Assembly (NCBI GenBank): GCA_004551945.1
Contig: SFPN01000006.1
Location: 1-64,000, forward strand
DNA: 64,000 bases
Direction of reading: 5' to 3'
Source: Clostridiales bacterium
Lineage (GTDB): Bacteria > Bacillota > Clostridia > Oscillospirales > Oscillospiraceae
Shown: positions 24,310-31,927 of the stretch, piece by piece
Position numbering within the stretch: the stretch's first letter is position 1
How the letters are laid out: each line of letters starts with the position of its first letter
Notes under the pieces: model-generated
The model's input: only the letters and a program-made list of their open reading frames with translations
Databases searched by the model: none
Told to the model about the DNA's origin: nothing
Made by a program: the position numbers and the translations under genes

Positions 24310-25905
24310 TTACAGGGCCTCAAAGATTTCCGCGCCCCTGGTCCGAATCCACCGCAGAAGAAGGGCCGACAGGACTGCCAGCAGCACAGCGGCGCAGAGC
24401 AGGTAGGTCAGAGGGCCCAGGAGCCTTGCCACCAGATAGTACAGCCCCGCCAGGGCCGCAACCAGCACCCAGCCGCCGAACAGGGCGATCATCACGCCCA
24501 TGCTCTGCTTGATGGGAATGATCTCGCTGGTCCAGTTCAGGTTGGGCATGTTCAGGTTGAGAAACAGCCCGAAAGCCGCCGTCAGCACCACAAAGGCCGC
24601 CGCCGTCACCGGAATCAGGATGGCAAAGCCCAGCGTCGGCTTCAGCACCCATTCCACAGCCGCCACCAGGACCAGCGTGGGCACCAGGGTGAGGATCAAG
24701 TGGAGCTTCAGCTTGGCCATCAGCACCTGCTCCCCGGACACCGGGAACACCTGCACCAGCCACAGGTTCTTCCCCTCCAGAGAAACCGACGGCGCGGAGA
24801 TATCATTCATGGAGGCAAGCAGGCAAACCGCCCCCGCCGCAAGGAGGAAAACCAGCTCCGTCTGCCCGGCAAAGATGCCGGACACCATCTCCCGGAGCAT
24901 GGTCTGTTTCCACAGCAGCGCCACAGCGGAGGCCAGCATGATGACAATGCCCAGGCCGCAGTTGAGCATGTAGTTGGAGCTTCCCAGGAAGCGGCGCAGC
25001 TCCTTGTACAGCAGCGCCCGGCTCACCGGACGCACCGCCGCCCGCTTCTCCTTGTACTTCGTTTTGGCGGCGCCGCGGTTTGCCGTGGCAATCTTCAGAA
25101 AGCTCCGGGACAGCACCAGGTAGACGATGGCAAACACCACGGCGGCTATGGCCGTGAAAATCACCATGGAGAGCACGTTCCCTTCCGCCGCAAGGCCCAT
25201 GTGGTACAGGGGATAGAGGATGCTCCGGGCCTTGGCGCTGACCGCCTGGGGATTGGCAAGGATCGTCTGAAGGATGGTGTAGGCGTGCCCATAGCAATAG
25301 TAATAGGCGGCGATAAAGACCAGGGACAGGATCACCACCACGATGTTCTTGTGCTTCAGTCTTCCGCTGATGAGGGCCACTACCCAGCCCAGCACGGCGG
25401 AGAGCACCAGCACCACCACCGACAGCACCAGGGGAATGAGCAGGGAGCAGATCACCCCCGCGGCGTTTCCGGGGACAGTCATGAACCAGACCACCAGAGT
25501 GGGGATCATGACAATCACCTCGTACATCAGGCCGATGGCGTAAACCCCGGACAGCCGGACCAGCAGGATCTTCCCTGAGGGGATGGGCATGGAGAGGAGC
25601 AGGTCGTTGTCCTTTGCCTGGTAGAGGGAGGCATAGGTGTTGAACACACTGCCGAACACCCCCATGAACAGGGCAAGCAGGCCCATGAGGGCAAAGTAAA
25701 GCCAGCCAAGCTCCACGCTCACCAGCGGCTCGCAGAGCATAATCGCCACCATGCCGAACATCACGCCCAAAAGGCCGAAGAGCACCAGATACAGAAGGAC
25801 ATACCCGGCAATTCCTTTCGCGGACCGGTTCTGGTTGGTTTTCCTATCCCGGTAAACCCAGGAGAAAACCTCCATCATCTGTTTTTTGAACAGTGTTTTT
25901 GTCAT
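24310..25905 (-). CDS. ABC-2 type multi-spanning permease
   Basis: 531 residues with about 12 hydrophobic helices in two groups, separated by a charged segment (RGAAKTKYKEKRAAVRPVSRALLYKELRRFLGSS). This is the usual build of putative ABC exporter permeases found beside a single ATPase in Firmicutes. The substrate is unknown. Its ATG overlaps the stop of the ATPase gene by four bases (ATGA), so the two subunits are coupled. It ends at the shared bidirectional terminator. Confidence 0.85.
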   Translation of the reverse strand: MTKTLFKKQMMEVFSWVYRDRKTNQNRSAKGIAGYVLLYLVLFGLLGVMFGMVAIMLCEPLVSVELGWLYFALMGLLALFMGVFGSVFNTYASLYQAKDNDLLLSMPIPSGKILLVRLSGVYAIGLMYEVIVMIPTLVVWFMTVPGNAAGVICSLLIPLVLSVVVLVLSAVLGWVVALISGRLKHKNIVVVILSLVFIAAYYYCYGHAYTILQTILANPQAVSAKARSILYPLYHMGLAAEGNVLSMVIFTAIAAVVFAIVYLVLSRSFLKIATANRGAAKTKYKEKRAAVRPVSRALLYKELRRFLGSSNYMLNCGLGIVIMLASAVALLWKQTMLREMVSGIFAGQTELVFLLAAGAVCLLASMNDISAPSVSLEGKNLWLVQVFPVSGEQVLMAKLKLHLILTLVPTLVLVAAVEWVLKPTLGFAILIPVTAAAFVVLTAAFGLFLNLNMPNLNWTSEIIPIKQSMGVMIALFGGWVLVAALAGLYYLVARLLGPLTYLLCAAVLLAVLSALLLRWIRTRGAEIFEAL

Positions 25906-26612
25906 TGTTCTCCCTCCAGCTCCAGGAACACGGTTTCCAGGGAGGTGTCACCCTTGACTTCCTCCATGGTGCCAGAACGGATGAGCCTGCCGCCCTTGAT
26001 GATTGCCACCTTGTCGCAGAGCTTTTCCGCCACCTCCAGCACATGGGTGGAGAAGAAAATGGCGCCGCCCCGGTCGCAGATCTCCCGCATCAGCCCCTTC
26101 AGCTGGTGGGAGGCCTTGGGGTCCAGACCCACGAAGGGCTCGTCCATGACAATCAGCTGGGGATCGTGGATCAGCGCGGAGATGATGGCCAGTTTCTGCT
26201 TCATGCCGTGGGAATAGGCGGACACCGGCTGGGCCAGGTCGCCGGTGAGCTCAAAGGTGTCGGCCAGCCGGCGGATGCGCGCCTGCCGGTCCGCCGCGCT
26301 GACGCCGAAGATGTCGGCCACGAAGTTCAGAAACTGAATGCCCGTCATGAACTCATACAAATCGGGGTTATCGGGGATATAGGCCAGCTTGGTTTTGCAG
26401 GCCAGGGGGTTCTGCTTCATGGACACGCCGTCCACATAAATTTCGCCGCTGTCATACTGCAAAATGCCGCAGCAGGCTTTGATGGTGGTGGTTTTTCCCG
26501 CGCCGTTGTGGCCGATAAAGCCGTAGATTTCTCCCGGCCGGATGTGCAGGGAAAGATCGTCCACCGCCTTCTTCTCTCCATAAATCTTGGTTAAATGCTC
26601 GATTCTCAGCAT
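25902..26612 (-). CDS. ABC transporter ATP-binding protein
   Basis: 236-residue ATPase. Walker A is GHNGAGKT at 34-41, then the Q-loop region LAYIPDNPDLYEFMTG, a divergent signature YSHGMKQKLAI in place of LSGGQ (normal for drug- and lantibiotic-type exporters), Walker B LIVMDEPFVGLDP and switch His in FFSTHVLEVAE. I start it at the ATG at 26612 with AAAGGAG upstream; the 57-codon extension has no homology. It powers the downstream permease. Confidence 0.93.
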   Translation of the reverse strand: MLRIEHLTKIYGEKKAVDDLSLHIRPGEIYGFIGHNGAGKTTTIKACCGILQYDSGEIYVDGVSMKQNPLACKTKLAYIPDNPDLYEFMTGIQFLNFVADIFGVSAADRQARIRRLADTFELTGDLAQPVSAYSHGMKQKLAIISALIHDPQLIVMDEPFVGLDPKASHQLKGLMREICDRGGAIFFSTHVLEVAEKLCDKVAIIKGGRLIRSGTMEEVKGDTSLETVFLELEGEQ

Positions 26613-26744
26613 GGTACTGTCTCCTTTTCTCTGTTGGTTGGGGGAAATTACAGGTCCTTCTTTTTTGTTTCCATGGATAGTATACAAAACCCCTGCCCTT
26701 CCCGATAGGCGGATTTTTCCGCCGTTTGTGTCAATTTTATAGGT

Positions 26745-26783
26745 ATAAAAATGCCCAGAAAACCAGAAAGGCTTTCCGGGCAT
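26745..26783 (-). terminator. Intrinsic terminator after the sigK 3' segment
   Basis: On the minus strand ATGCCC...GGGCAT with inner GGAA/TTCT pairing, then TTTTTATA. It starts nine bases after the sigK stop codon. Confidence 0.7.
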
Positions 26784-26791
26784 CGTTTACA

Positions 26792-27109
26792 TTAATGGCG
26801 GCGGGATACATAGGAGCGGCTGATGCCGCAGAGGGCGGCGATTTCCCGCTGGGTTTTGGGGGGCTCCCCGTCCAGGCCGTAGCGGAGGGTGATGACCTTG
26901 ATCTCCCGGTCTGTCAGGCAATTCTGCACGCATTGGCGGACCTTGGCGCAGGAGTCCCGGGTGTCCAGGTTTTCCAGCATGTCGTCGTCCACGCTGATCA
27001 CATCCATGAGGGACAGGGCGTTTCCCTCCCGGTCAGAGTCGATGGAGTCCGACAGGGAGACGTCCCCCTGGTACTTCCGCTGGCTCCGGAAGTACATGAG
27101 AATCTCATT
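26792..27109 (-). CDS. sigK: sigK 3' segment (sporulation sigma factor K, C-terminal part)
   Basis: Encodes the C-terminal half of sigma-K, the late mother-cell sigma factor. From the shared core it reads NEILMYFRSQRKYQGDVSLSD (end of region 2 and region 3), then LTDREIKVITLRYGLDGEPPKTQREIAALCGISRSYVSR, the region 4 helix-turn-helix. It lacks its own start; it joins in frame to the 5' segment at 31445-31774 once the 4,338-bp element between them is removed, giving 214 residues. It stops at SRRH, some 27 residues earlier than Bacillus subtilis sigma-K, directly after the recognition helix. Confidence 0.93.
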   Translation of the reverse strand, partial: NEILMYFRSQRKYQGDVSLSDSIDSDREGNALSLMDVISVDDDMLENLDTRDSCAKVRQCVQNCLTDREIKVITLRYGLDGEPPKTQREIAALCGISRSYVSRRH

Positions 27110-28772
27110 TGCTATCCTCCCCCTGCGGCTTACTTCCCGTCAGGAACACCTGGGCCTGGGCCTCGTCCCAGACAATTCGGGAGACCAGATGGCGAAGGGC
27201 GGCCCGTTTTTCCTCTATGGTCATCCCCTCCACCGTCCCCCGGAAGGACGAAAGCCGCCGACAGAGGCGGGCAAATTCTTCTTCCGGGAGGTCCTGCCCC
27301 GCCGCTTCGGCCTCCAGCTCCTTCAGGCGGGCGTTCAGCCCCGCTTCCCTGCTGTGGCAGGCTTCGATCTGCTCTAAGATGTACGCCTGGGCGGCGGTGC
27401 CGGAGGCCTGGGGCAGAGCCGCCACCAGGCCCTGGATCTGGCGGCTGTTGGCCCCGATCTCTTCCCGGAGCCGTTCCAGCTCCTCCCCGCAGACGGTTGG
27501 CGCTCCATGGAGGGCTTTCCTGCCCCGGGCCAGCTGCTCCCGAAACTGCGCCGGGTCCCGGTCCAGCCCCGCTATCGCCGCCAGGACCTGGGCGTCCAGC
27601 TGGTTCCCATTGGGGTTTTTCATGGTGCACAGGCTGCCCTTGCTCCGCTCCTTGGTGGTGCAGAGATAGGCATACTGCCGCGCCCCGTCCGCCCCTGTGC
27701 GGCCGGTCAGCTTGGGGCGCAGATAGTCCCCGCAGCAGCCGCAGCGGAGCAGGCCGGACAGCAGGGCCTCGTGGCTGCGGGGGCTGCGATAGCCCCGGTC
27801 CCGGTTCCGGGCCAGGCGGTCCTGGACCTGCACCCATTTTGCCCCGGGGATAATCCCCGGGTGCCGGCCCACGGCAACAATCCACTCCTCCATGGGCCGG
27901 AGTCGGTGAGTCTTGCCGGGCTGCTGGAGGGTGCGGTTATAGGCCAGGATACCGCGGACCCCGTCAAAGTCCTCCGGCTTCCCGAAAACCTCCGCCCCGC
28001 GGCCGGTGAGGTATTGGTAGGCCTCCCCGTCGGCGATCAGGTAGACCGGGTTCGTGAGGATATTCCTGATGGCCACCCGGGTGAATGGGTTGCCCCGCTT
28101 GGTGCGGTACTGCTTTTCCAGCAGGAAGGTGTCCACCTGGGTGAGGGAGCCGGTCTCCAGGAATTTTTGGAAAATCAGCTCCACCAGGCGCAGCTCCCCG
28201 GGCAGGGGGTTCAGGTGGCAGGCCCGCTTGGTCTTTCCGTCGATGGTGACCTGGGTGACGCTCTCCGACTGGTAGCCGGTGGGGGTGGTACCCCCCAGCC
28301 AGCGGCCAGTTTTGGCCAGCTCATGCATGTTGTCCCGGATGCGCTCGGCGATGGTCTCCCGCTCCAACTGGGAGAACACAGATGAGATGTACATCATAGC
28401 CCGGCCCATGGGGCTGCCGGTGTCAAACTGCTCCTTGATGGAGACAAAGTCGATCCCCATGCCCCCCAGCTGCTCAATGAGCCCGGCAAAGTCGCCGATG
28501 TTGCGGCTGATCCGGTCCAGCCGGTAGACCACAATGGCCGCCGGTTTCTGTGCCTTGGCGTCCGCCATCATCTGCTTAAACTGAGGCCGCTCCAGGCTGC
28601 CCCCGGAAAAGCCCTCGTCCTCATAGACCTGCGCCTGGGCCGCTTCCTCCGGGCCGTAATGGGCGGCGATGTACTGCCGGCACAGCTCAACCTGGTTCTC
28701 CACGCTCTCCCCCCGGCCGGTGAACCGGGACTTGCGGGAGTAAATCATCAGCCGTTGGTTGCTCTCTCCCAT
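27105..28772 (-). CDS. Large serine recombinase of the sigK element (SpoIVCA-like)
   Basis: 555 residues. The resolvase domain has the nucleophile Ser in MIYSRKSRFTG, then DEGFSGGSLERPQFKQMM, YRLDRISRNIGDF and MGRAMMYISSVFSQLERETIAERI; a recombinase domain, a zinc ribbon (LRCGCCGDYLRP...YLCTTK) and a C-terminal coiled coil follow. By position it is the enzyme that excises the element and rebuilds sigK in the mother cell, the role of SpoIVCA in Bacillus. Start at 28772 with GGAAGG upstream. Its UGA stop lies across the att core, and the final A comes from the sigK side, so the stop exists only while the element is integrated. Confidence 0.94.
   Translation of the reverse strand: MGESNQRLMIYSRKSRFTGRGESVENQVELCRQYIAAHYGPEEAAQAQVYEDEGFSGGSLERPQFKQMMADAKAQKPAAIVVYRLDRISRNIGDFAGLIEQLGGMGIDFVSIKEQFDTGSPMGRAMMYISSVFSQLERETIAERIRDNMHELAKTGRWLGGTTPTGYQSESVTQVTIDGKTKRACHLNPLPGELRLVELIFQKFLETGSLTQVDTFLLEKQYRTKRGNPFTRVAIRNILTNPVYLIADGEAYQYLTGRGAEVFGKPEDFDGVRGILAYNRTLQQPGKTHRLRPMEEWIVAVGRHPGIIPGAKWVQVQDRLARNRDRGYRSPRSHEALLSGLLRCGCCGDYLRPKLTGRTGADGARQYAYLCTTKERSKGSLCTMKNPNGNQLDAQVLAAIAGLDRDPAQFREQLARGRKALHGAPTVCGEELERLREEIGANSRQIQGLVAALPQASGTAAQAYILEQIEACHSREAGLNARLKELEAEAAGQDLPEEEFARLCRRLSSFRGTVEGMTIEEKRAALRHLVSRIVWDEAQAQVFLTGSKPQGEDSK
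27106..27129. other. Attachment site at the sigK 3' junction
   Basis: The core CATTT (AAATG on the minus strand, 27106-27110) is followed inside the element by an arm, TGCTATCCTCCCCCTGCGGC at 27110-27129. This arm matches the opposite end's arm in inverted orientation at 18 of 20 positions. Confidence 0.85.
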
Positions 28773-28810
28773 GGTCCTTCCCCCCTGCTCCATGATTTGG
28801 GTATTTTATG

Positions 28811-28841
28811 GGTATGAGGGAAAACCGCGCAGGTATGAGGG
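28811..28841. repeat. Direct repeats upstream of the element's recombinase gene
   Basis: GGTATGAGGG occurs at 28811-28820 and 28832-28841, 21 bases (two helical turns) apart, 40-70 bases before the recombinase start. On the coding strand each contains CATAC, as in sigma-E -10 boxes. Confidence 0.45.
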
Positions 28842-28842
28842 G

Positions 28843-29715
28843 TTACACCAGCTTTTCAAATCCTCGGGGCAGGTCTGCCCGGAAGGTGGTCTCCTGGCCA
28901 GTGAGGGGGTGAAGGAAGGTCAGCTCATGGGCATGAAGGCACAGGCGACCCAGCGGGTCGGTGGCCGCACCGTAAGTCCGGTCCCCAGCCACGGGACAGC
29001 CCAGCTCGCTGAGGTGGACCCGGATCTGGTTCTTGCGGCCGGTGGACAGGTCCACCTCCAGCAGGGAATACCGCTTGCCCTGCTTCACCGTCCGGTAGTG
29101 GGTGATGGCCTCCTTGCCGCCGCTGGGCACGGAGTAGACCCGGTGGGCGGCGTTCTCCCGAAGCAGAGTGCGGATGGTGTCCGCCGGCTTGGGGGGCGCG
29201 CCCTCCACCAGGGCCAGATAGCCCCGGCGGTGGATAATCTTTTCCCAGTTGTCCTGGAAGGCCCGCTTGGTGGCTTCATCCTTGGCAAAGAGCAGCACGC
29301 CGGAGGTATCCCGGTCCAGCCGGTGGACAATGAATACTCGGGCTTTCGGGTCTCCCGCCCGGACATAGTCGGTCACCTGCCGGTAGGCGGTGCGCACCTT
29401 CTCCTTGTCGCTGGCCATGGACAAAAGCCCTGCGGGCTTGTCCACCACCAAGATGTGCTCGTCCTCCCAAAGAACAGGAAAGGGCAGTTTCCCCTTCTTC
29501 CCAGTCCCCGGTTGGATGGTCACTGTTTGGCCGGGGGCAAGGGGATGGTCGTGGCGGGTGACGGTCTTTCCGTCCACCTGCACCTGGCCCCGGGTAAGCA
29601 GGCCCTTCACGGTGTTGCGGCTCTTGTCCCCCACCGCAGTCAGGAGGAAGGGGAGCAGGGTGCCCGGCTCCTCCACCCGGTACTGGCGGGAGGCTTTTGG
29701 TTTTTGATGGATCAT
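28843..29715 (-). CDS. RluA-family rRNA/tRNA pseudouridine synthase
   Basis: 290 residues. An N-terminal S4-like RNA-binding domain (LLPFLLTAVGDKSRNTVKGLLTRGQVQVDGK) precedes the catalytic RluA domain with the nucleophile Asp in VHRLDRDTSGVLLFAK, then LVEG, YSLLEVDLSTGRKNQIRVHL and GDRTYGA. It converts uridine to pseudouridine in ribosomal or transfer RNA, target unknown. It is complete and well conserved. It lies inside the sigK element, so it would be lost from the mother cell on excision. Start at 29715 (ATG of MIHQ) with AAAAGGA upstream; an ATG at 29727 sits on that site. Confidence 0.92.
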   Translation of the reverse strand: MIHQKPKASRQYRVEEPGTLLPFLLTAVGDKSRNTVKGLLTRGQVQVDGKTVTRHDHPLAPGQTVTIQPGTGKKGKLPFPVLWEDEHILVVDKPAGLLSMASDKEKVRTAYRQVTDYVRAGDPKARVFIVHRLDRDTSGVLLFAKDEATKRAFQDNWEKIIHRRGYLALVEGAPPKPADTIRTLLRENAAHRVYSVPSGGKEAITHYRTVKQGKRYSLLEVDLSTGRKNQIRVHLSELGCPVAGDRTYGAATDPLGRLCLHAHELTFLHPLTGQETTFRADLPRGFEKLV

Positions 29716-29844
29716 ATGGGTTCGCATCCTTTTCCGCAGATTTCTGCCCTCATTATACAGGATGAAGCGGGCGGGAACAAGAGAGGCGGAAGGTTCTTCC
29801 GGGAGGAAGATCACACATAGGGTGTGGAGAAGGGAGGGAACCGC

Positions 29845-30027
29845 TTGGAGATTTCACTCATGCTCCGGATGCCGGAGACGGCAGCAGGGAAACAAGCGCT
29901 GGCAGAGCTTTCCGCCCAGGTTCACGCTCAGGGGGTTCTTCAGCAAATCGACCGTCTGCCCTGCTCCCTGGCGCAGAAACAGGCGCTGGTGGACGCGATT
30001 CTGCACGAAACAAAGGCCGGGGAGTGA
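29845..30027 (+). CDS. Small protein inside the sigK element (60 aa)
   Basis: The only plus-strand gene of the element. I start it at TTG 29845, which has AAGGGAGGG a few bases upstream; a GTG at 29824 and an ATG at 29860 are alternatives. The product is a short helical protein (GKQALAELSAQVHAQGVLQQIDRLPCSLAQKQALVDAILHETK) with one Cys and no membrane segment. Its stop overlaps the hairpin at 30012-30039. Function unknown; it could be a recombination directionality factor, which skin-type systems need, but there is no homology to support this. Confidence 0.55.
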   Translation: MEISLMLRMPETAAGKQALAELSAQVHAQGVLQQIDRLPCSLAQKQALVDAILHETKAGE

Positions 30028-30039
30028 TCCCCGGCCTTT
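30012..30039. terminator. Hairpin between the converging small ORF and MFS gene
   Basis: AAAGGCCGGGG pairs with CCCCGGCCTTT around AGTGAT. The minus strand continues GTTTCG and the plus strand GGCC, so termination strength is modest; it best serves the transporter gene. Confidence 0.6.
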
Positions 30040-30044
30040 GGCCG

Positions 30045-31319
30045 TTACTTCTGCCCTTCCAGGCCCAGCTTGCGGTAAACCCCGGGGCGCAGACGGTAGC
30101 ACAGGTACAATCCCACCAGGCTCACCGCGATGAGCACAATGTTGCCCACCCAGGCCGCCGCATAAGAACCGGTGCTGTCATAGATCAGAGAGCCGAACAA
30201 GGGGGCGGCACTGGCCCCCAGGGCGCTGGCCAGGCTGGCGTAACCGAAGATGGTGCCGAAGTCCCGGTTCCCGATCATGTCGCTGGCCAGCAGGGGCATA
30301 ATAACCGTGGCGTTGGCGTTACCCAGCCCAAAGACGAAGGTGGCCACCGGGGCCAGAAGGGCCGTCTTTTCCACCCCCAGGAAGCAGGCCATACCCACCA
30401 GCAGGCAGAGGATGGCAGCGGTGGAGGCGGGTTTTACCCCCCACTTATCACTGACCGCTCCCAGGATCAGTTTGCCGATGATAACCCCCAGGGCGGACAG
30501 GGACATCATCTGGGCAGCGGTCACCGGGTCCAGCCCCACGTCGGTCATGTAGGGGATGGCATTGGTGTTGATGATGGTGGCGGTGGCGGAGAAGAGGAAA
30601 AAGGTCACCGCCATGCTCCAAAAGATGCTGGACCGCAGGGCCTGTCCCACGGTGAGTCCGGTGACTTCCCCACTGGGGGCCGCGGCAGCGTTGGGGTCCT
30701 CCCCGATCCGGGTCAGTCCCTTGTCCTCCGGGGCGCGGACCACGGTGAGGAGCACCAGGGGCAGGATCACCGCCACCGCCAGCAGAGCCGCCAGCCGGTA
30801 GGACATCCGCCAGCCGAACCGGGTGTTGATGGAGGTGAAGAGGGGGTTCAGGACCATGGCCCCCAGGCCGCTGCCCATCATGGCGATGCCCATGGCCTTC
30901 CCCTTCATTTTGGGGCCGAACCAGTTGTTGATAAGGATAGAGATGGGGACGCTGGTGAGAAACATCCCGAAAAAGCCGATGATGGCGGAGATCACATAGA
31001 AGTGGACCACGCTCCCGGCCAGGGAGTAGCCCAGAAAGCAAGCGGCGATAATCACCGTGCTCACCGCCATCAGCAGCCGGGGGGAGTGGTGCTGATAGAG
31101 TCTGCCCACAAACAGGGCCGCCGCCATGGAGGTGAGGGTGCTGATAGTGATGTGGGTGGTGAAGGCCGTGCGGGTGATGCCGAATTCCTCGGTGATAAAA
31201 ACGGTGAACAGGCCGGGAAGGTTCGTGAGGGGGACAAAGATCAGGGCCATCAGGGCCAGACAGGTGATCACGATCCACCAGCCGTGATAGATCCCTTTGC
31301 CGGAACTCTTTGGGGACAT
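30045..31319 (-). CDS. MFS transporter inside the sigK element
   Basis: 424 residues, 12 predicted membrane helices, resembling the oxalate/formate antiporter (OFA) branch of the major facilitator superfamily. It begins with GIYHGWWIVITCLALMALIF and has a central acidic loop between the two six-helix halves. The substrate is probably an organic anion but is not determinable. Start at 31319 with GGAGGAGCGATCTT upstream. It is the first gene behind the truncated sigK 5' segment, so sigK transcription can run into it while the element is integrated. The open frame continues upstream to the att core; in the excised circle it would join the recombinase frame. Confidence 0.9.
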   Translation of the reverse strand: MSPKSSGKGIYHGWWIVITCLALMALIFVPLTNLPGLFTVFITEEFGITRTAFTTHITISTLTSMAAALFVGRLYQHHSPRLLMAVSTVIIAACFLGYSLAGSVVHFYVISAIIGFFGMFLTSVPISILINNWFGPKMKGKAMGIAMMGSGLGAMVLNPLFTSINTRFGWRMSYRLAALLAVAVILPLVLLTVVRAPEDKGLTRIGEDPNAAAAPSGEVTGLTVGQALRSSIFWSMAVTFFLFSATATIINTNAIPYMTDVGLDPVTAAQMMSLSALGVIIGKLILGAVSDKWGVKPASTAAILCLLVGMACFLGVEKTALLAPVATFVFGLGNANATVIMPLLASDMIGNRDFGTIFGYASLASALGASAAPLFGSLIYDSTGSYAAAWVGNIVLIAVSLVGLYLCYRLRPGVYRKLGLEGQK

Positions 31320-31420
31320 AAGATCGCTCCTCCAATCTCGTTTCATGGCGCGCGGCAGGCGCTTTACCCAAAGAGTTTGCGGCTGAGACAAGGGTTTTAT
31401 GCAGGCCCGGCGGCAAAAAA

Positions 31421-31774
31421 TCAGAGCCGCTGGGGCAGGATAGCATTTTCTACACATCGGCTGGCATAGGTTGCCAGGCGCACCTTTTTGTCCGGCTTGA
31501 AGGTGGAGATTCCCTTGATGAGCCCGATGGTCCCGATGGAAATCAGGTCATCCTGGTCGCTGGCCTGGACATAATATTTCTTCAGGATATGGGACACCAG
31601 GCGGAGATTGTGTTCGATGAGCTTGTTCCGGGCCTCCAAATCCCCCTGGGCGTACCGGGCCAAATATTCCCGCTCCTCCTCCGCCTTCAGGGGCCGGGGG
31701 AAGGAGCTGGTGCTCCCCAGGCGCAGGGGGAAGCAGAGCATGTTGAGCAGCAGCAGAATCCACGCTGAAATCAT
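31421..31774 (-). CDS. sigK: sigK 5' segment (sporulation sigma factor K, N-terminal part)
   Basis: Codons 1-110 (31774 to 31445) are genuine sigK: a hydrophobic N-terminal stretch (MISAWILLLLNMLCFPLRL) like the pro-sequence of Bacillus pro-sigma-K, then EEREYLARYAQGDLEARNKLIEHNLRLVSHI and DQDDLISIGTIGLIKGISTFKPDKKVRLATYASRCVEN (region 2). After the AAATG core the frame runs into the element as AILPQRL and stops at 31421. Start at 31774 with AGGAGG eight bases upstream. The pro-sequence suggests membrane-held processing by a SpoIVFB-type protease. Confidence 0.94.
   Translation of the reverse strand: MISAWILLLLNMLCFPLRLGSTSSFPRPLKAEEEREYLARYAQGDLEARNKLIEHNLRLVSHILKKYYVQASDQDDLISIGTIGLIKGISTFKPDKKVRLATYASRCVENAILPQRL
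31426..31448. other. Attachment site at the sigK 5' junction
   Basis: The core CATTT at 31444-31448 and, inside the element, GCCGCTGGGGCAGGATAGCA at 31426-31445. It is the inverted partner of the arm at 27110-27129. Confidence 0.85.
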
Positions 31775-31879
31775 TGACAGCACCTCCTATACTCCCTACT
31801 CTATTCCCCTGCGGCCTGTCTCTATTTCTCTTATTTTTTGAAAAATGTGCGCAAATCACAGTAAATGAGTCCCATTTCC

Positions 31880-31894
31880 GGGTATCCTATACCC
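31880..31894. promoter_or_regulatory. Palindrome in the thioredoxin leader
   Basis: GGGTATCCTATACCC is a perfect 6-3-6 inverted repeat 33 bases before the trxA start. It contains TATCCT, a possible -10 box, and could be an operator. Confidence 0.35.
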
Positions 31895-31927
31895 AGAAAA
31901 ACAAATCACCCGAAAGGAGATTCGACC

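Larger units (their letters stand above)
27106..31443 (-). mobile_element. sigK intervening (skin-type) element, 4,338 bp
   Basis: A DNA segment inserted within the RCVENEILM codons of sigK, the same conserved stretch that is interrupted in Bacillus subtilis. It is bounded by AAATG cores and palindromic arms. It carries, on the sigK strand, an MFS transporter, an RluA-type pseudouridine synthase and the excising recombinase, and on the other strand one small ORF. It is much smaller than the skin elements of B. subtilis (about 48 kb) and Clostridioides difficile (about 15 kb). Loss of the element restores sigK in frame. Confidence 0.93.

Noticed and set aside
31421..31457. The MFS gene starting at 31457 and the sigK 5' segment ending naturally at 31421
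   Set aside because: Both follow from translation across the att core. The transporter has a proper start at 31319, and sigK homology stops exactly at the core.
31880..31894. The thioredoxin-leader palindrome as a certain operator
   Set aside because: Only one copy, no known regulator and no clear promoter geometry, so it is kept only as a low-confidence site.
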